A stretch of DNA of 64,000 nucleotides, from NCBI RefSeq assembly GCF_029968015.1, contig NZ_JASCIS010000023.1, positions 62,001 to 126,000 on the forward strand. Direction: 5' to 3'. Below are positions 25,281-33,852 of the stretch, piece after piece. Source of the DNA: Streptomyces luteolus (lineage in GTDB: Bacteria; Actinomycetota; Actinomycetes; Streptomycetales; Streptomycetaceae). Made by a program: the position numbers and the translations under genes. Below the pieces are notes generated by a model, which saw only the letters and a list, made by a program, of their open reading frames with translations, was not told the DNA's origin and did not search any database. Position 1 is the first letter of the stretch, and every line of letters begins with the position of its first letter.

Positions 25281-26189
25281 ATGCGACTCGTGCGACTGAC
25301 GCGACGCACGCCGTTCACAGGGTTCACACCGTTCACAGGGTTCACACGGTTCACAGGGTTCACAGGGTTCACCCGGTTCACGCGACTCACCTGCCTGCGC
25401 AGCGCTCTCGCTCCCGGCGCCACGGCCGCCGCCCTCGCGGTCGTCTCGGTGGCCGCACCCGCCCCCGCACCCGCTGCCGCGTACGAGCGGGCCGAGACGG
25501 CCAGGTCCACCGTGGCCGTGGCCCGCGGGATGACCTGCGACGACGAGGACAGCGCGGAGTTCCCGGTGACGAGCCGCCTGCACGGCGGGCCCGACCGGTT
25601 CCACCCAGGCGACGGGCCGCGGGGCTTCGAGCTCGACCTCGTCAACGAATCGGAGCGGACTTGCGGCGCGATCCACCCGGTCGTCGTCCTGCTCGACCGC
25701 GAACGCACCCTGCGGCCCGCGCAGCTGCGCCTGGAGTTCCGCGACCCGGACGGTCACTGGCACGACGTCCGCTTCGAGCGGACCGAGCAGGACGAGAACG
25801 TGGGCGTCTTCGACGGCGGCGGCGAGCAGCGCGGCGACCACCGCTTCGCCGGCTTCTCGCTCGCCCCCGGCGCCTCCCTCACCGTCCCGGTGCGCCTCGC
25901 GTTCACCGCCGACGCGGGGGAGAACGAGGTCACCGCGCAGGTCGCCGTGGTCCAGCGCCGCGACGCCGACGGGGACTGGGTCGGGCAGTCCGGCGCGTAC
26001 CTGTTCACGGTCGGGGCCGAGCGCGCGTCGGACGGTGGGGCGCGGTGGCCCTCCGAGCTGGCCGAGACGGGGGCGCGGCAGGGGTGGGGGACTGTGGTGT
26101 ACGGGGTCGCCGCGGGAGTGCTGGTGGTCGGGGGTGCCGCCCTGGTTCTGGGCGCGCGGAGACTCCGGGGGCGTGCGGCGCGCGGCTGA
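25281..26189 (+). CDS. Secreted protein with LAETG sortase signal
   Basis: A 302 aa surface protein. It starts at ATG 25281 (AAGGGG upstream). The N-region of the signal peptide is enlarged by eight Xaa-Phe-Thr tripeptides from a 9-bp DNA repeat; the hydrophobic core (AAALAVVSVAAPAPAPAAA) and a likely AAA-Y cleavage site follow. The exported part has a beta-rich domain with Cys residues in MTCDDED and ERTCGAI. The C-terminus has LAETG, a hydrophobic span (VVYGVAAGVLVVGGAALVLG) and a basic tail, the classic cell-wall sorting signal recognised by class E sortases. Role of the exported domain is unknown. Confidence 0.85.
   Translation: MRLVRLTRRTPFTGFTPFTGFTRFTGFTGFTRFTRLTCLRSALAPGATAAALAVVSVAAPAPAPAAAYERAETARSTVAVARGMTCDDEDSAEFPVTSRLHGGPDRFHPGDGPRGFELDLVNESERTCGAIHPVVVLLDRERTLRPAQLRLEFRDPDGHWHDVRFERTEQDENVGVFDGGGEQRGDHRFAGFSLAPGASLTVPVRLAFTADAGENEVTAQVAVVQRRDADGDWVGQSGAYLFTVGAERASDGGARWPSELAETGARQGWGTVVYGVAAGVLVVGGAALVLGARRLRGRAARG
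25311..25382 (+). repeat. 9-bp in-frame tandem repeat (NGGTTCACA-type x8)
   Basis: Eight 9-bp units, alternating mainly between CCGTTCACA and GGGTTCACA, encode Pro-Phe-Thr, Gly-Phe-Thr and Arg-Phe-Thr inside the signal peptide N-region of the LAETG protein. Confidence 0.95.
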
Positions 26190-26216
26190 CCCGCACCCCT
26201 TGCCTAGAGTTCCTCC

Positions 26217-26981
26217 GTGGACTACCCCAGCGAGCAGCGGCCCGGTGCCCCCGTCAAGGCGGGCGTTCCGGAGCACGGACGGATTCCCAAGTACTACGCG
26301 GTGAAGACGCAGATAGCGTCCCTGCTCGACGAGTTGGGGGAGGGCGGCCTCCTGCCCACCGAGCGGGAGCTGACCGCGCTGTACGGCGTCGCGCGCGAGA
26401 CCGTGCGGCAGGCGCTGCGGGAGCTGCTGCTCGAAGGGCGGCTGCGGCGGGCCGGCCGCGGCACCGTGGTCGCCGGGCCCAAGCTGGAGCAGCCGCTCGC
26501 CCTCGCCAGCTACACCGAAGGCGTACGGCGGCAGGGCCGCACACCGGGGCGGACGCTGATCTCGCTCGACCGCTTCCCGTGCCCGGACGCCCTCGCCGAC
26601 GAGATCGAGGCCGAGCGCGGCGAGCCCGTCTGGCACCTGGAGCGCGTACTGCTCGCCGATGACGAGCGGGTGGGCCTGGAGAGCACGTACGTGTCGGTGG
26701 CGCGGGTGCCGCGGCTCGACGTGGACTTCGACCCCGACTCGTCCTTCTACGCGTATCTGCACGAGGCGTTGGGCATCGGCTTCGGCGCCGCCGACGAGCG
26801 GATCGAGACCGTGCTCGCCACCCCGCGCGAGGCGCTGCTCATCGGCACGCCGCCCGCGCTGCCCATGCTGCTCATCCACCGGGTCTCGCGGGACATCGAG
26901 GGGCGGCGTCTGGAACGCGTACGGACGTTGTTCCGCGGGGATCGCTTCAGCTTCACCACGCAGCTGGCCGCCCGTAACTGA
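26217..26981 (+). CDS. GntR family regulator (HutC/UTRA type)
   Basis: A 254 aa repressor. The N-terminal wHTH of GntR (LPTERELTALYGVARETVRQ) follows residues IPKYYAVKTQIASLLDEL. The C-terminal UTRA ligand domain shows VWHLERVLLADDERVGLEST and ends RVRTLFRGDRFSFTTQL, as in HutC-subfamily members including PhnF-like regulators. GTG start. It is placed directly before, and in the same direction as, the aminophosphonate genes, so control of that operon is likely, with a phosphonate ligand as inference. Confidence 0.9.
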   Translation: MDYPSEQRPGAPVKAGVPEHGRIPKYYAVKTQIASLLDELGEGGLLPTERELTALYGVARETVRQALRELLLEGRLRRAGRGTVVAGPKLEQPLALASYTEGVRRQGRTPGRTLISLDRFPCPDALADEIEAERGEPVWHLERVLLADDERVGLESTYVSVARVPRLDVDFDPDSSFYAYLHEALGIGFGAADERIETVLATPREALLIGTPPALPMLLIHRVSRDIEGRRLERVRTLFRGDRFSFTTQLAARN

Positions 26982-27076
26982 CACGCGACCGCCACCGTCC
27001 GAACTGCCGTGGCGCAACGGGTTGTTCGGGCATTCCGGGCTTCCCGACCCGCAGTTTTGATAACGAGAAGATAACG

Positions 27077-27086
27077 GGTCTAGGCC
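27077..27086. promoter_or_regulatory. Imperfect HutC/DasR-like palindrome upstream of the aminophosphonate operon
   Basis: GGTCTAGGCC lies 76 bp upstream of the FAD oxidase ATG. It matches 9 of 10 bases of the GntR/HutC-type core GGTCTAGACC. Two direct GATAACG copies lie just upstream (GATAACGAGAAGATAACGGG). It is a candidate operator for the adjacent UTRA regulator. Confidence 0.45.
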
Positions 27087-27162
27087 AAGTTTGGGTGCTC
27101 GTTCACCTTCCCGTCGCTCGACCGTCCGGAACGCGACACCGCTCACCAGGACCGTCGACGGC

Positions 27163-28284
27163 ATGAGAGTCGTAGTCGTAGGAGCCGGCGTGGTGGGCAC
27201 CATGCACGCCTGGCAGGCAGTGGAGCGCGGCCATGAGGTCGTGCAGATCGAGCGCGAGACCGAGGCCCGCGGAGCCTCGCTGCGCAACTTCGGACAGATC
27301 TGGGTCAGCGGCCGCGCGGGCGGCGAGGAGCTGGAGACCGCGCTGCGCGCCCGCGAGCTGTGGGAGGGCATCGGCGCCCGCGTGCCGAAGCTCGGCTTCC
27401 GCGCCAACGGCTCCCTCACCCCCGTACGCACCGCGGCCGAGATCGCCGTCGCCGAGGCGGCCCTGGCCCGCACCGACGCGGCCGACCGCGGCTACAAGCT
27501 GCTCACCCCGACCGAGGCCCGCGCGCTCAACCCGGCCCTGCGCGGCGAGTTCGAGGCCGCCCTGTACTGCGAGCGGGACGCCGCCGTCGAGCCGCGCACC
27601 GCCCAACTCGCCCTGAGGGAAGCCCTGTCGGCCTCCGGCCGCTACACCTTCCTCGGCGGCCGCGAGGTGCGCGAGGTCATCGGCGAGCGCGCTGTCCGCG
27701 ACGACCACGGCGACGTGCACAGCGGCGACGCCGTGATCCTCTGCACCGGCGCCTGGCTCGGCGGCCTCGTCCGCGAGCTGGCCCCCGACCTGCCGGTGCG
27801 CCGCGTACGCCTGCAGATGATGCAGACCGACCCGCTCGGCGAGCAGCTCACCACCTCGATCGCCGACGCCGACAGCTTCCGCTACTACCCGGCGTACCAG
27901 TCCGAGGCCCTCGACGCCCTCAACGCCGGACAGGCCCAGACGCCCACCGCGGCCGCGCACAAGATGCAGCTGCTCATGGTGCAGCGCAAGGACGGCGGGC
28001 TGACCATCGGCGACACCCACGAGTACGAGCACCCCTTCGCCTTCGACGTCGTGGAGGAGCCGTACGAGCACCTCAAGCAGGTCGTCGAGGGCTTCCTCGG
28101 CCGCCCGCTGCCCCGCGTGCGGCATCGCTGGGCCGGGGTGTACGCGCAGTGCACAGACACCTCCCGCGTCGTCCACCGCCAGCAGGTGCGCGACGGGGTG
28201 TGGCTGGTCACCGGGCCCGGCGGGCGCGGCATGACCTGCTCCCCGGCGATCGCCGAGAACACCGCGAACGAGATTGGCTGGTGA
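27163..28284 (+). CDS. FAD-dependent oxidoreductase, TIGR03364 type (aminophosphonate oxidase candidate)
   Basis: A 373 aa DAO-family flavoenzyme with the Rossmann motif VVVGAGVVGTMHAW and an FAD-binding end TGPGGRGMTCSPAIAEN. ASLRNFGQIWVSGR near residue 40 is typical of the TIGR03364 branch, which is syntenic with phosphonatase-like hydrolases and phosphonate transporters. The family is thought to oxidise an amino- or N-methylaminophosphonate to phosphonoacetaldehyde. ATG 27163 is chosen since the dinucleotide fold begins immediately. It heads the operon; the hydrolase follows 11 bp after its stop. Confidence 0.88.
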   Translation: MRVVVVGAGVVGTMHAWQAVERGHEVVQIERETEARGASLRNFGQIWVSGRAGGEELETALRARELWEGIGARVPKLGFRANGSLTPVRTAAEIAVAEAALARTDAADRGYKLLTPTEARALNPALRGEFEAALYCERDAAVEPRTAQLALREALSASGRYTFLGGREVREVIGERAVRDDHGDVHSGDAVILCTGAWLGGLVRELAPDLPVRRVRLQMMQTDPLGEQLTTSIADADSFRYYPAYQSEALDALNAGQAQTPTAAAHKMQLLMVQRKDGGLTIGDTHEYEHPFAFDVVEEPYEHLKQVVEGFLGRPLPRVRHRWAGVYAQCTDTSRVVHRQQVRDGVWLVTGPGGRGMTCSPAIAENTANEIGW

Positions 28285-28295
28285 GGAAGTTGACC

Positions 28296-28991
28296 ATGAG
28301 CACGTTTGAATCCCGCCTCGTCGTCCTGGACATGGCCGGCACCACCGTCGCCGACGGCGGCCTGGTCGAGCAGGCCTTCTCCCGCGCCGCCGGACAGCTC
28401 GGCGTCGAGCCCGGCTCCGCGGACCACGAGCGGAAGCTCCAGTACGTACGCGACACCATGGGCGAGTCGAAGATCACGGTCTTCCGGGCGCTGTTCGGCG
28501 CCGAGGACCTCGCCCAGCGCGCCAACACCGCCTTCGAGACCGCGTACGGCGAACTCGTAGAAGGCGGCCGCATCGCCCCGATCACCGGCGCCCGCGAGGC
28601 GATCGAGGAGCTGCGCGCCGACGGCCGCACCGTCGTCCTCACCACCGGCTTCGCCCGCGTCACCCAGGACGCCATCCTCGGCGCCCTCGGCTGGCGCGAC
28701 CTGGTCGGGCTTACCCTCTGCCCGGCCGACGCGGGCGGCCGCGGACGCCCCTACCCCGACATGGTCCTGGCCGCGCTGCTGCGCACCGGCGCCGCCGACG
28801 ACGTCCGCGAGATCGCCGTCGCCGGAGACACCGCGTACGACATGCGCAGTGGCGCGCGCTCCGGTGCCGGGGTCGTCGCGGGCGTGCTCACCGGCGCCCA
28901 CGACAAGGACGCGCTGCGGGCCGCCGGTGCCACCCACGTGCTCGGCTCGGTCGCCGAACTGCCGCTGCTCCTGCGGGAGTCCGGGCGATGA
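28296..28991 (+). CDS. Phosphonatase-like HAD hydrolase (TIGR03351 type)
   Basis: A 231 aa HAD-superfamily enzyme. Motif I is VVLDMAGTTVAD, like the DxAGTT of PhnX phosphonoacetaldehyde hydrolase. VRDTMGESKITVFRAL has Lys59 at the place where PhnX carries its Schiff-base lysine (MGxxK), by eye. Motif II is LTTGFA and the acidic motif IV is VAGDTAYDM. It probably cleaves the C-P bond of phosphonoacetaldehyde made by the upstream flavoenzyme, releasing acetaldehyde and phosphate. It overlaps the ABC ATPase gene by 4 bp. Confidence 0.88.
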   Translation: MSTFESRLVVLDMAGTTVADGGLVEQAFSRAAGQLGVEPGSADHERKLQYVRDTMGESKITVFRALFGAEDLAQRANTAFETAYGELVEGGRIAPITGAREAIEELRADGRTVVLTTGFARVTQDAILGALGWRDLVGLTLCPADAGGRGRPYPDMVLAALLRTGAADDVREIAVAGDTAYDMRSGARSGAGVVAGVLTGAHDKDALRAAGATHVLGSVAELPLLLRESGR

Positions 28992-30061
28992 GCGGCGGCG
29001 ACGTCGGCGGCGGGGTCGGCATCCGCTTCGACGGGGTGAGTGTCGCGTACGGCTCGCACACCGTCCTCGACTCCCTCGACCTGACCGTCGAGCGCGGCGA
29101 GGTCATGGCGCTGCTCGGCCCGTCCGGCTCCGGCAAGACCACCGCGCTGCGGGCCGTCGCCGGGTTCGTGACGCCGGTCCGGGGGCGCGTCCTCATCGGC
29201 GACCGGGACGTCACCGACCTGCCGCCGCACCGCCGCGGCGTCGGCATGGTCGTGCAGAGCTACGCGCTCTTCCCGCACATGCGCGTCGAGGACAACGTCG
29301 CCTTCGGCCTCAAGGCCCAGAAGGCCGAGAAAACGGCGATACCCGGGCGGGTGGCGGAAGCCCTGGAGATGACCGGCATGGCCGCGTACGCCAAGCGGTA
29401 CCCGCGCGAGCTCTCCGGCGGCCAGCAGCAGCGCGTCGCCATCGCCCGCGCGCTCGCCATCCGGCCCGGCGTGCTGCTCCTCGACGAGCCGCTGTCCGCG
29501 CTCGACGCTCAGCTCAGGTCCGGCATGCTCGCCGAACTCGCCAGCCTGCACCGCGAGTTGCCCGACGTCTCCATCCTGTACGTCACCCACGACCAGGTCG
29601 AGGCGCTCACCCTGGCCGACCGGATCGCCGTCATGGACAAGGCGCGGTTGCGGGACTGCGGTACGCCACAGGAGCTGTACCGGTCTCCGCGTACGGAGTT
29701 CACGGCTTCGTTCGTCGGCAACGCGAACCTGCTGCCGGTGCGGGTCGGGTCCGGCCAAGTGCGCCTGGGTGAGGCCGAGTTGACGGTCGACACGGCGGGT
29801 GTCGTGGCCGGGGCGACGGCCACTCTCTGTGTACGGCCGCACCTTGTGGGGCTCGGCGAGGGGGCCAACGCGTTGCGCGGGACCGTTGCCGAGGTGCAGT
29901 GGCGGGGGGCCACGCATCGGCTGTACGTGGATGTCGCCGGGCAGCGGGTGAAGGCGGATGTGCGGGAGTTGCGGGTCCCGCCTGCCCTGGGGGAGCAGGT
30001 GGTGCTGCACTTTGCGCCCGAGGATGCGGTGTTGCTGTCCGCGGGGGTGAGCGATGAGTAG
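28988..30061 (+). CDS. ABC importer ATP-binding protein, aminophosphonate type
   Basis: A 357 aa ATPase. Walker A GPSGSGKTT, Q-loop VVQSYALFPHM, signature LSGGQQQR, Walker B VLLLDEPLSALD and H-loop VTHDQVEA are all canonical. A C-terminal TOBE-like domain (about 250-357) matches the spermidine/AEP-type importer ATPases. It starts by ATGA overlap with the phosphonatase-like gene and overlaps the first permease by 8 bp. Confidence 0.9.
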   Translation: MSGGDVGGGVGIRFDGVSVAYGSHTVLDSLDLTVERGEVMALLGPSGSGKTTALRAVAGFVTPVRGRVLIGDRDVTDLPPHRRGVGMVVQSYALFPHMRVEDNVAFGLKAQKAEKTAIPGRVAEALEMTGMAAYAKRYPRELSGGQQQRVAIARALAIRPGVLLLDEPLSALDAQLRSGMLAELASLHRELPDVSILYVTHDQVEALTLADRIAVMDKARLRDCGTPQELYRSPRTEFTASFVGNANLLPVRVGSGQVRLGEAELTVDTAGVVAGATATLCVRPHLVGLGEGANALRGTVAEVQWRGATHRLYVDVAGQRVKADVRELRVPPALGEQVVLHFAPEDAVLLSAGVSDE

Positions 30062-30974
30062 TCCGGCTGGACCCCTGACCGAATCGCGCCCGGCACGTGG
30101 GGCTGTGCCCGCCCGTTCCGCCCCGCGGAACAACCGCCCACAGAGGTGGAAAGGCAGGAAAGGCACAGGATGGTGGGCGTTGCCGCCCGTGCTCGGGCTC
30201 GCGCTCGTCTTTCTCTATCCGCTCGTGCTGCTCGTCCAGCAGTCGTTCACGCCGCTCGAAGGCGGGACCTCCGTCCAGCCCTACGTGGACGTGTTCGCCG
30301 ATCCCGCGTTCCGGGAGGCGCTCGGGACCACCGTGTGGCTGGCCGTCGGGGCGACGGTCGGGTGTCTGGTGCTCGGCTTCGTGCTCGCGCTCGTCATCGC
30401 GTTCGTGCCGTTCCCCGGGGCGAAGGCCGTCGCCCGGTTCGTGGACGTCTTCCTGTCCTTCCCGTCGTTCCTGATCACGCTCGCGCTGCTCTTCGTGTAC
30501 GGCACCGTCGGCATGGCCAACGGGATGTGGACGGACGTCACGGGCGCGGCGAGCGGGCCCTTCCAGTTCCTGACCACCCCCTGGGGCGTACTCCTCGCTG
30601 AGATCACGTACTTCACGCCGTTCGTGATGCGGCCGCTGCTCGCCGCGTTCTCGCAGATCGACACCGCGCAGATCGAGGCCGCCTCCTCGCTCGGCGCCAA
30701 AGCCCCGCGGATCGTGCGGCAGATCATCCTGCCCGAGGCGCTGCCCGCGCTCGCCGCGGGCGGCAGCCTCGTACTGATCATGTGTCTCAACGAGTTCGGG
30801 ATCGTCCTGTTCACCGGGGCGAAGGGCGTCACCACGCTGCCGATGCTCGTCTACAGCAAGGCGATCCTGGAGTCGGACTGGACCGCCGCCTGTGTCGTCG
30901 CCGTCGTCAACGTGGTGATCTCCGTGAGTCTCTACGGCCTGTACCGGGTGGTGAGCCGTCGTGTTGGTGCATAG
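30054..30974 (+). CDS. ABC importer permease 1, aminophosphonate type
   Basis: A 306 aa inner-membrane permease of the binding-protein-dependent family. After a 35-residue cytoplasmic lead there are about six spans, starting at WWALPPVLGLALVFLYPLVL. The EAA loop that docks on the ATPase is EAASSLGAKAPRIVRQIILP. The gene overlaps both neighbours, consistent with a polycistronic importer. Confidence 0.88.
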   Translation: MSSPAGPLTESRPARGAVPARSAPRNNRPQRWKGRKGTGWWALPPVLGLALVFLYPLVLLVQQSFTPLEGGTSVQPYVDVFADPAFREALGTTVWLAVGATVGCLVLGFVLALVIAFVPFPGAKAVARFVDVFLSFPSFLITLALLFVYGTVGMANGMWTDVTGAASGPFQFLTTPWGVLLAEITYFTPFVMRPLLAAFSQIDTAQIEAASSLGAKAPRIVRQIILPEALPALAAGGSLVLIMCLNEFGIVLFTGAKGVTTLPMLVYSKAILESDWTAACVVAVVNVVISVSLYGLYRVVSRRVGA

Positions 30975-31758
30975 CCGCAAGGGCAAGTGGACGCTCTGGA
31001 CGCTGTTCCTGGTGCTCTTCGTGCCGCTGTTCGCGCTGCCGCTGCTCGTGATCGTCGCCGCCTCGTTCGCCACCAACTGGTCCGGCGCCTTCCCCTCGGG
31101 CCCGACCTTCGAGAACTACGCCTCGGCCACCCGCGGCGAGTCCCTGCGGGCGCTCACCACCAGCCTCGTCACGGCCCTGGTCGCCAGCCTGCTCGCGCTC
31201 CTCGTCGGCAGCTGGGCCGCGCTCGCCGCGCACGCCTTGTCGAAGAAGGGCAAACGGCTCCTTGACACCCTGTTCATGCTGCCCGTCGCCGTGCCCTCGG
31301 TGGTCGTCGGCCTCGCCGTGCTCGTCGCGTTCTCGCAGCCGCCGTTCCTGCTCAACGGCACCCGCTGGATCGTGATCCTCGCCCACGCCATCCTCGTCAC
31401 GGCCTTCGCGTACCAGTCGGTCTCGGCCGCGATCGTCCGCCTCGACCCGGCCTACGAGCAGGCCGCCGCGTCCCTCGGCGCCCGGCCCTCGTACGTCCTG
31501 TGGCGGGTGAAGCTGCCGCTGCTCCTGCCGTCCCTGAACGCGGCCGCCGGGCTCTGCTTCGCCCTGTCCATGGGCGAGTTGAGCGCCACGATGATGCTCT
31601 ACCCGCCGGACTGGATGCCGCTGCCCGTCCGCATCTTCACCGCCACCGACCGCGGCTCCCTCTTCACCGGCTCCGCCGTCGCCGTGGTCCTCATGGGCGC
31701 GACGCTGCTCGTCCTGCTCGCGGTCTCCCGCGTCCGCACCCGTGCCTCGTACCGCTGA
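30961..31758 (+). CDS. ABC importer permease 2, aminophosphonate type
   Basis: A 265 aa permease with six spans and an EAA-type loop AAASLGARPSYVLWRVKLPL. GTG 30961 is in the 3' end of permease 1; a second in-frame GTG at 30967 is possible. It pairs with permease 1 to form the channel. Confidence 0.87.
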   Translation: MLVHSRKGKWTLWTLFLVLFVPLFALPLLVIVAASFATNWSGAFPSGPTFENYASATRGESLRALTTSLVTALVASLLALLVGSWAALAAHALSKKGKRLLDTLFMLPVAVPSVVVGLAVLVAFSQPPFLLNGTRWIVILAHAILVTAFAYQSVSAAIVRLDPAYEQAAASLGARPSYVLWRVKLPLLLPSLNAAAGLCFALSMGELSATMMLYPPDWMPLPVRIFTATDRGSLFTGSAVAVVLMGATLLVLLAVSRVRTRASYR

Positions 31759-31819
31759 ATCCCCGTGCTGAATCCCCGTAGCCCGTACTGCTGAACCCCG
31801 TAGAGAGAGTCGAAACGTC

Positions 31820-32875
31820 ATGCGCATCAAAGCCATAGCCGCCGTCACCGGCAGTCTCGTACTCGCCGGTTCCCTCACCGCCTGCGGCGGCGCCGCCTCC
31901 GCCGACGAGAAGGTCGTCACCGTCTACAGCGCCGACGGCCTCAAGGGCGAGAAGGGCGACGGCTGGTACGACAAGGTCTTCAAGGACTTCGAGAAGAAGA
32001 CCGGCATCAAGGTCGAGTACGTCGAGGGCGGCTCGGGCGAGATGGTGCAGCGGGCGCTGCGCGAGAAGTCCAACACCCAGGCCGATGTCATGGTCACCCT
32101 GCCGCCGTTCATCCAACAGGCCGACAGCAAGGGCCTGTTGGCGCCGTACAAGCCCGCGGGCGCGGAGCAGGTCAGCGGCGCCGACAAGGCGGCCGACGGC
32201 AGCTGGACCGCCGTCGTCAACAACTACTTCTCCTTCATCCACAACAAGAAGGAGCTGAAGCAGCCCCCGGCCACCTGGGAGGACCTGCTCGACGCCAAGT
32301 ACAAGAACAAGCTCCAGTACTCCACCCCGGGCGTCGCGGGCGACGGCACCGCCGTCCTCATCAAGGCCATGCACGACTTCGGCTCCAAGGACAAGGCCAT
32401 GGCCTACCTGAAGAAGCTGCAGGCCAACAACGTCGGCCCGTCCTCCTCCACGTCCAAGCTCGCGCCCAAGACCGACAAGGGCGAGCTGCTCGTGGCCAAC
32501 GGCGACGTGCAGATGAACTTCGCGCAGTCCAAGTCCATGCCCAACCTCGGCATCTGGTTCCCGAAGTCCGCGAAGCCCGGCAGCAAGCCCACCACCTTCG
32601 CCCTGCCCTACGCTGCGGGCCTGGTGAAGGGCGCCCCGCACACCGAGAACGCCAAGAAGCTCCTCGACTTCATGCTGAGCGAGGAGGCCCAGAAGCAGGT
32701 CAGCTCGGTCGGCGGCGGCTTCTCCGCCCGCAAGGACGTGAAGGCCACCGACGCCAACGCGATCGCCCTGACCAAGCTGATGGACGGCGTCGAGGTCTTC
32801 CGGCCGGACTGGGCGGACATCGAGAAGAACCTGCCGTCGTACGTGGACGACTGGAAGGCGGCGACGGGCAGCTGA
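31820..32875 (+). CDS. Substrate-binding lipoprotein, 2-aminoethylphosphonate-type ABC importer
   Basis: A 351 aa extracellular binding protein. The signal peptide ends in the lipobox LTAC (Cys22), so it is membrane-tethered by lipid. The mature part is a periplasmic-binding fold (VVTVYSADGLKGEKGDGWYD, VEGGSGEMVQRAL, ADVMVTLPPFIQQA), as in 2-aminoethylphosphonate and iron(III)-type binding proteins. Because of the phosphonatase-like and FAD oxidase genes in the same operon, an aminophosphonate is the likeliest ligand. A terminator hairpin follows. Confidence 0.88.
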   Translation: MRIKAIAAVTGSLVLAGSLTACGGAASADEKVVTVYSADGLKGEKGDGWYDKVFKDFEKKTGIKVEYVEGGSGEMVQRALREKSNTQADVMVTLPPFIQQADSKGLLAPYKPAGAEQVSGADKAADGSWTAVVNNYFSFIHNKKELKQPPATWEDLLDAKYKNKLQYSTPGVAGDGTAVLIKAMHDFGSKDKAMAYLKKLQANNVGPSSSTSKLAPKTDKGELLVANGDVQMNFAQSKSMPNLGIWFPKSAKPGSKPTTFALPYAAGLVKGAPHTENAKKLLDFMLSEEAQKQVSSVGGGFSARKDVKATDANAIALTKLMDGVEVFRPDWADIEKNLPSYVDDWKAATGS

Positions 32876-32905
32876 CCGTGCGTACGGGGGAGTGTCCGCA
32901 GGTCG

Positions 32906-32938
32906 AACGGGGCGGGCCCGCGCCGGGCCCGCCCCGTT
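32906..32938 (+). terminator. Perfect 15-bp hairpin after the importer operon
   Basis: AACGGGGCGGGCCCG (32906-32920) and its exact complement (32924-32938) are separated by CGC. It follows the binding-protein stop by 30 bp and should end the aminophosphonate operon transcript. Confidence 0.85.
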
Positions 32939-33018
32939 ACGCTGACGGGGTCCGGACAGTCCCTTCCGGCCATGTACGGCACGTACGGCCCACCCGGTGC
33001 AGAGCGGAGAACAGTCCC

Positions 33019-33798
33019 GTGGCAGAGCGCAAGCCGATCGAATCCTGGCTCACCGACATGGACGGAGTCCTCATCCACGAGGGCGTGCCGATCCCCGGTG
33101 CGGACGCCTTCATCAAGCGCTTGCAGGAGTCCGGCAAGCCCTTCCTGGTGCTCACCAACAACTCCATCTACACCGCCCGCGACCTGCACGCCCGGCTGCG
33201 GCGCATGGGCCTCGAAGTGCCGGTCGAGAACATCTGGACCTCCGCGCTCGCCACCGCGAAGTTCCTCGACGACCAGCGTCCCGGCGGCACCGCCTACGTC
33301 ATCGGCGAGGCCGGTCTGACCACGGCCCTGCACGACATCGGCTACGTCCTCACCGACTCCGACCCCGATTACGTCGTCCTCGGCGAGACCCGGACGTACA
33401 GCTTCGAGGCGATGACCAAGGCCGTCCGGCTGATCAACAACGGCGCCCGCTTCATCTGCACCAACCCCGACGAGACCGGCCCCAGCCTTCAGGGCCCGCT
33501 GCCCGCGACCGGCGCGGTGGCCGCGCTGATCACCAAGGCGACGGGCAAGGACCCGTACTTCGCGGGCAAGCCGAACCCGCTGATGATGCGCACGGGCCTG
33601 AACGCGATCGGAGCGCACTCCGAGACCAGCGCGATGATCGGGGACCGGATGGACACGGATGTCCTGGCCGGACTGGAGGCGGGTATGCAGACCTTCCTGG
33701 TCCTGACGGGCCTGACCAAGCAGTCCGAGGTCGACCGCTACCCGTTCCGCCCGTCGAAGATCGTCGACTCGATCGCTGACCTGGTCGAGCGGGTCTGA
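33019..33798 (+). CDS. HAD-IIA family sugar-phosphatase-like hydrolase
   Basis: A 259 aa NagD-like HAD hydrolase. Motif I WLTDMDGVLIHEG (Asp nucleophile and Asp+2), motif II LTNNSIYT, motif III GKPNPLMM and motif IV IGDRMDTDVLAG are present, with the C2B cap between. It dephosphorylates small phosphorylated metabolites, exact substrate unknown. GTG start. It is separated from the importer operon by the terminator. Confidence 0.92.
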   Translation: MAERKPIESWLTDMDGVLIHEGVPIPGADAFIKRLQESGKPFLVLTNNSIYTARDLHARLRRMGLEVPVENIWTSALATAKFLDDQRPGGTAYVIGEAGLTTALHDIGYVLTDSDPDYVVLGETRTYSFEAMTKAVRLINNGARFICTNPDETGPSLQGPLPATGAVAALITKATGKDPYFAGKPNPLMMRTGLNAIGAHSETSAMIGDRMDTDVLAGLEAGMQTFLVLTGLTKQSEVDRYPFRPSKIVDSIADLVERV

Positions 33799-33800
33799 GC

Positions 33801-33852
33801 CTCCTCAATCGCCGGAGGGGCTCAAAATTGAGCCCCTCCGGCGATTGAGGAG
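33801..33852. terminator. Perfect 25-bp-arm hairpin after the HAD-IIA gene
   Basis: Arms 33801-33825 and 33828-33852 are perfectly complementary with AA between; the left arm begins CTCCTCAATCGCC and the right ends GCGATTGAGGAG. It starts 3 bp after the HAD stop codon. The right arm is also the beginning of the dispersed repeat at 33831. Confidence 0.85.
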
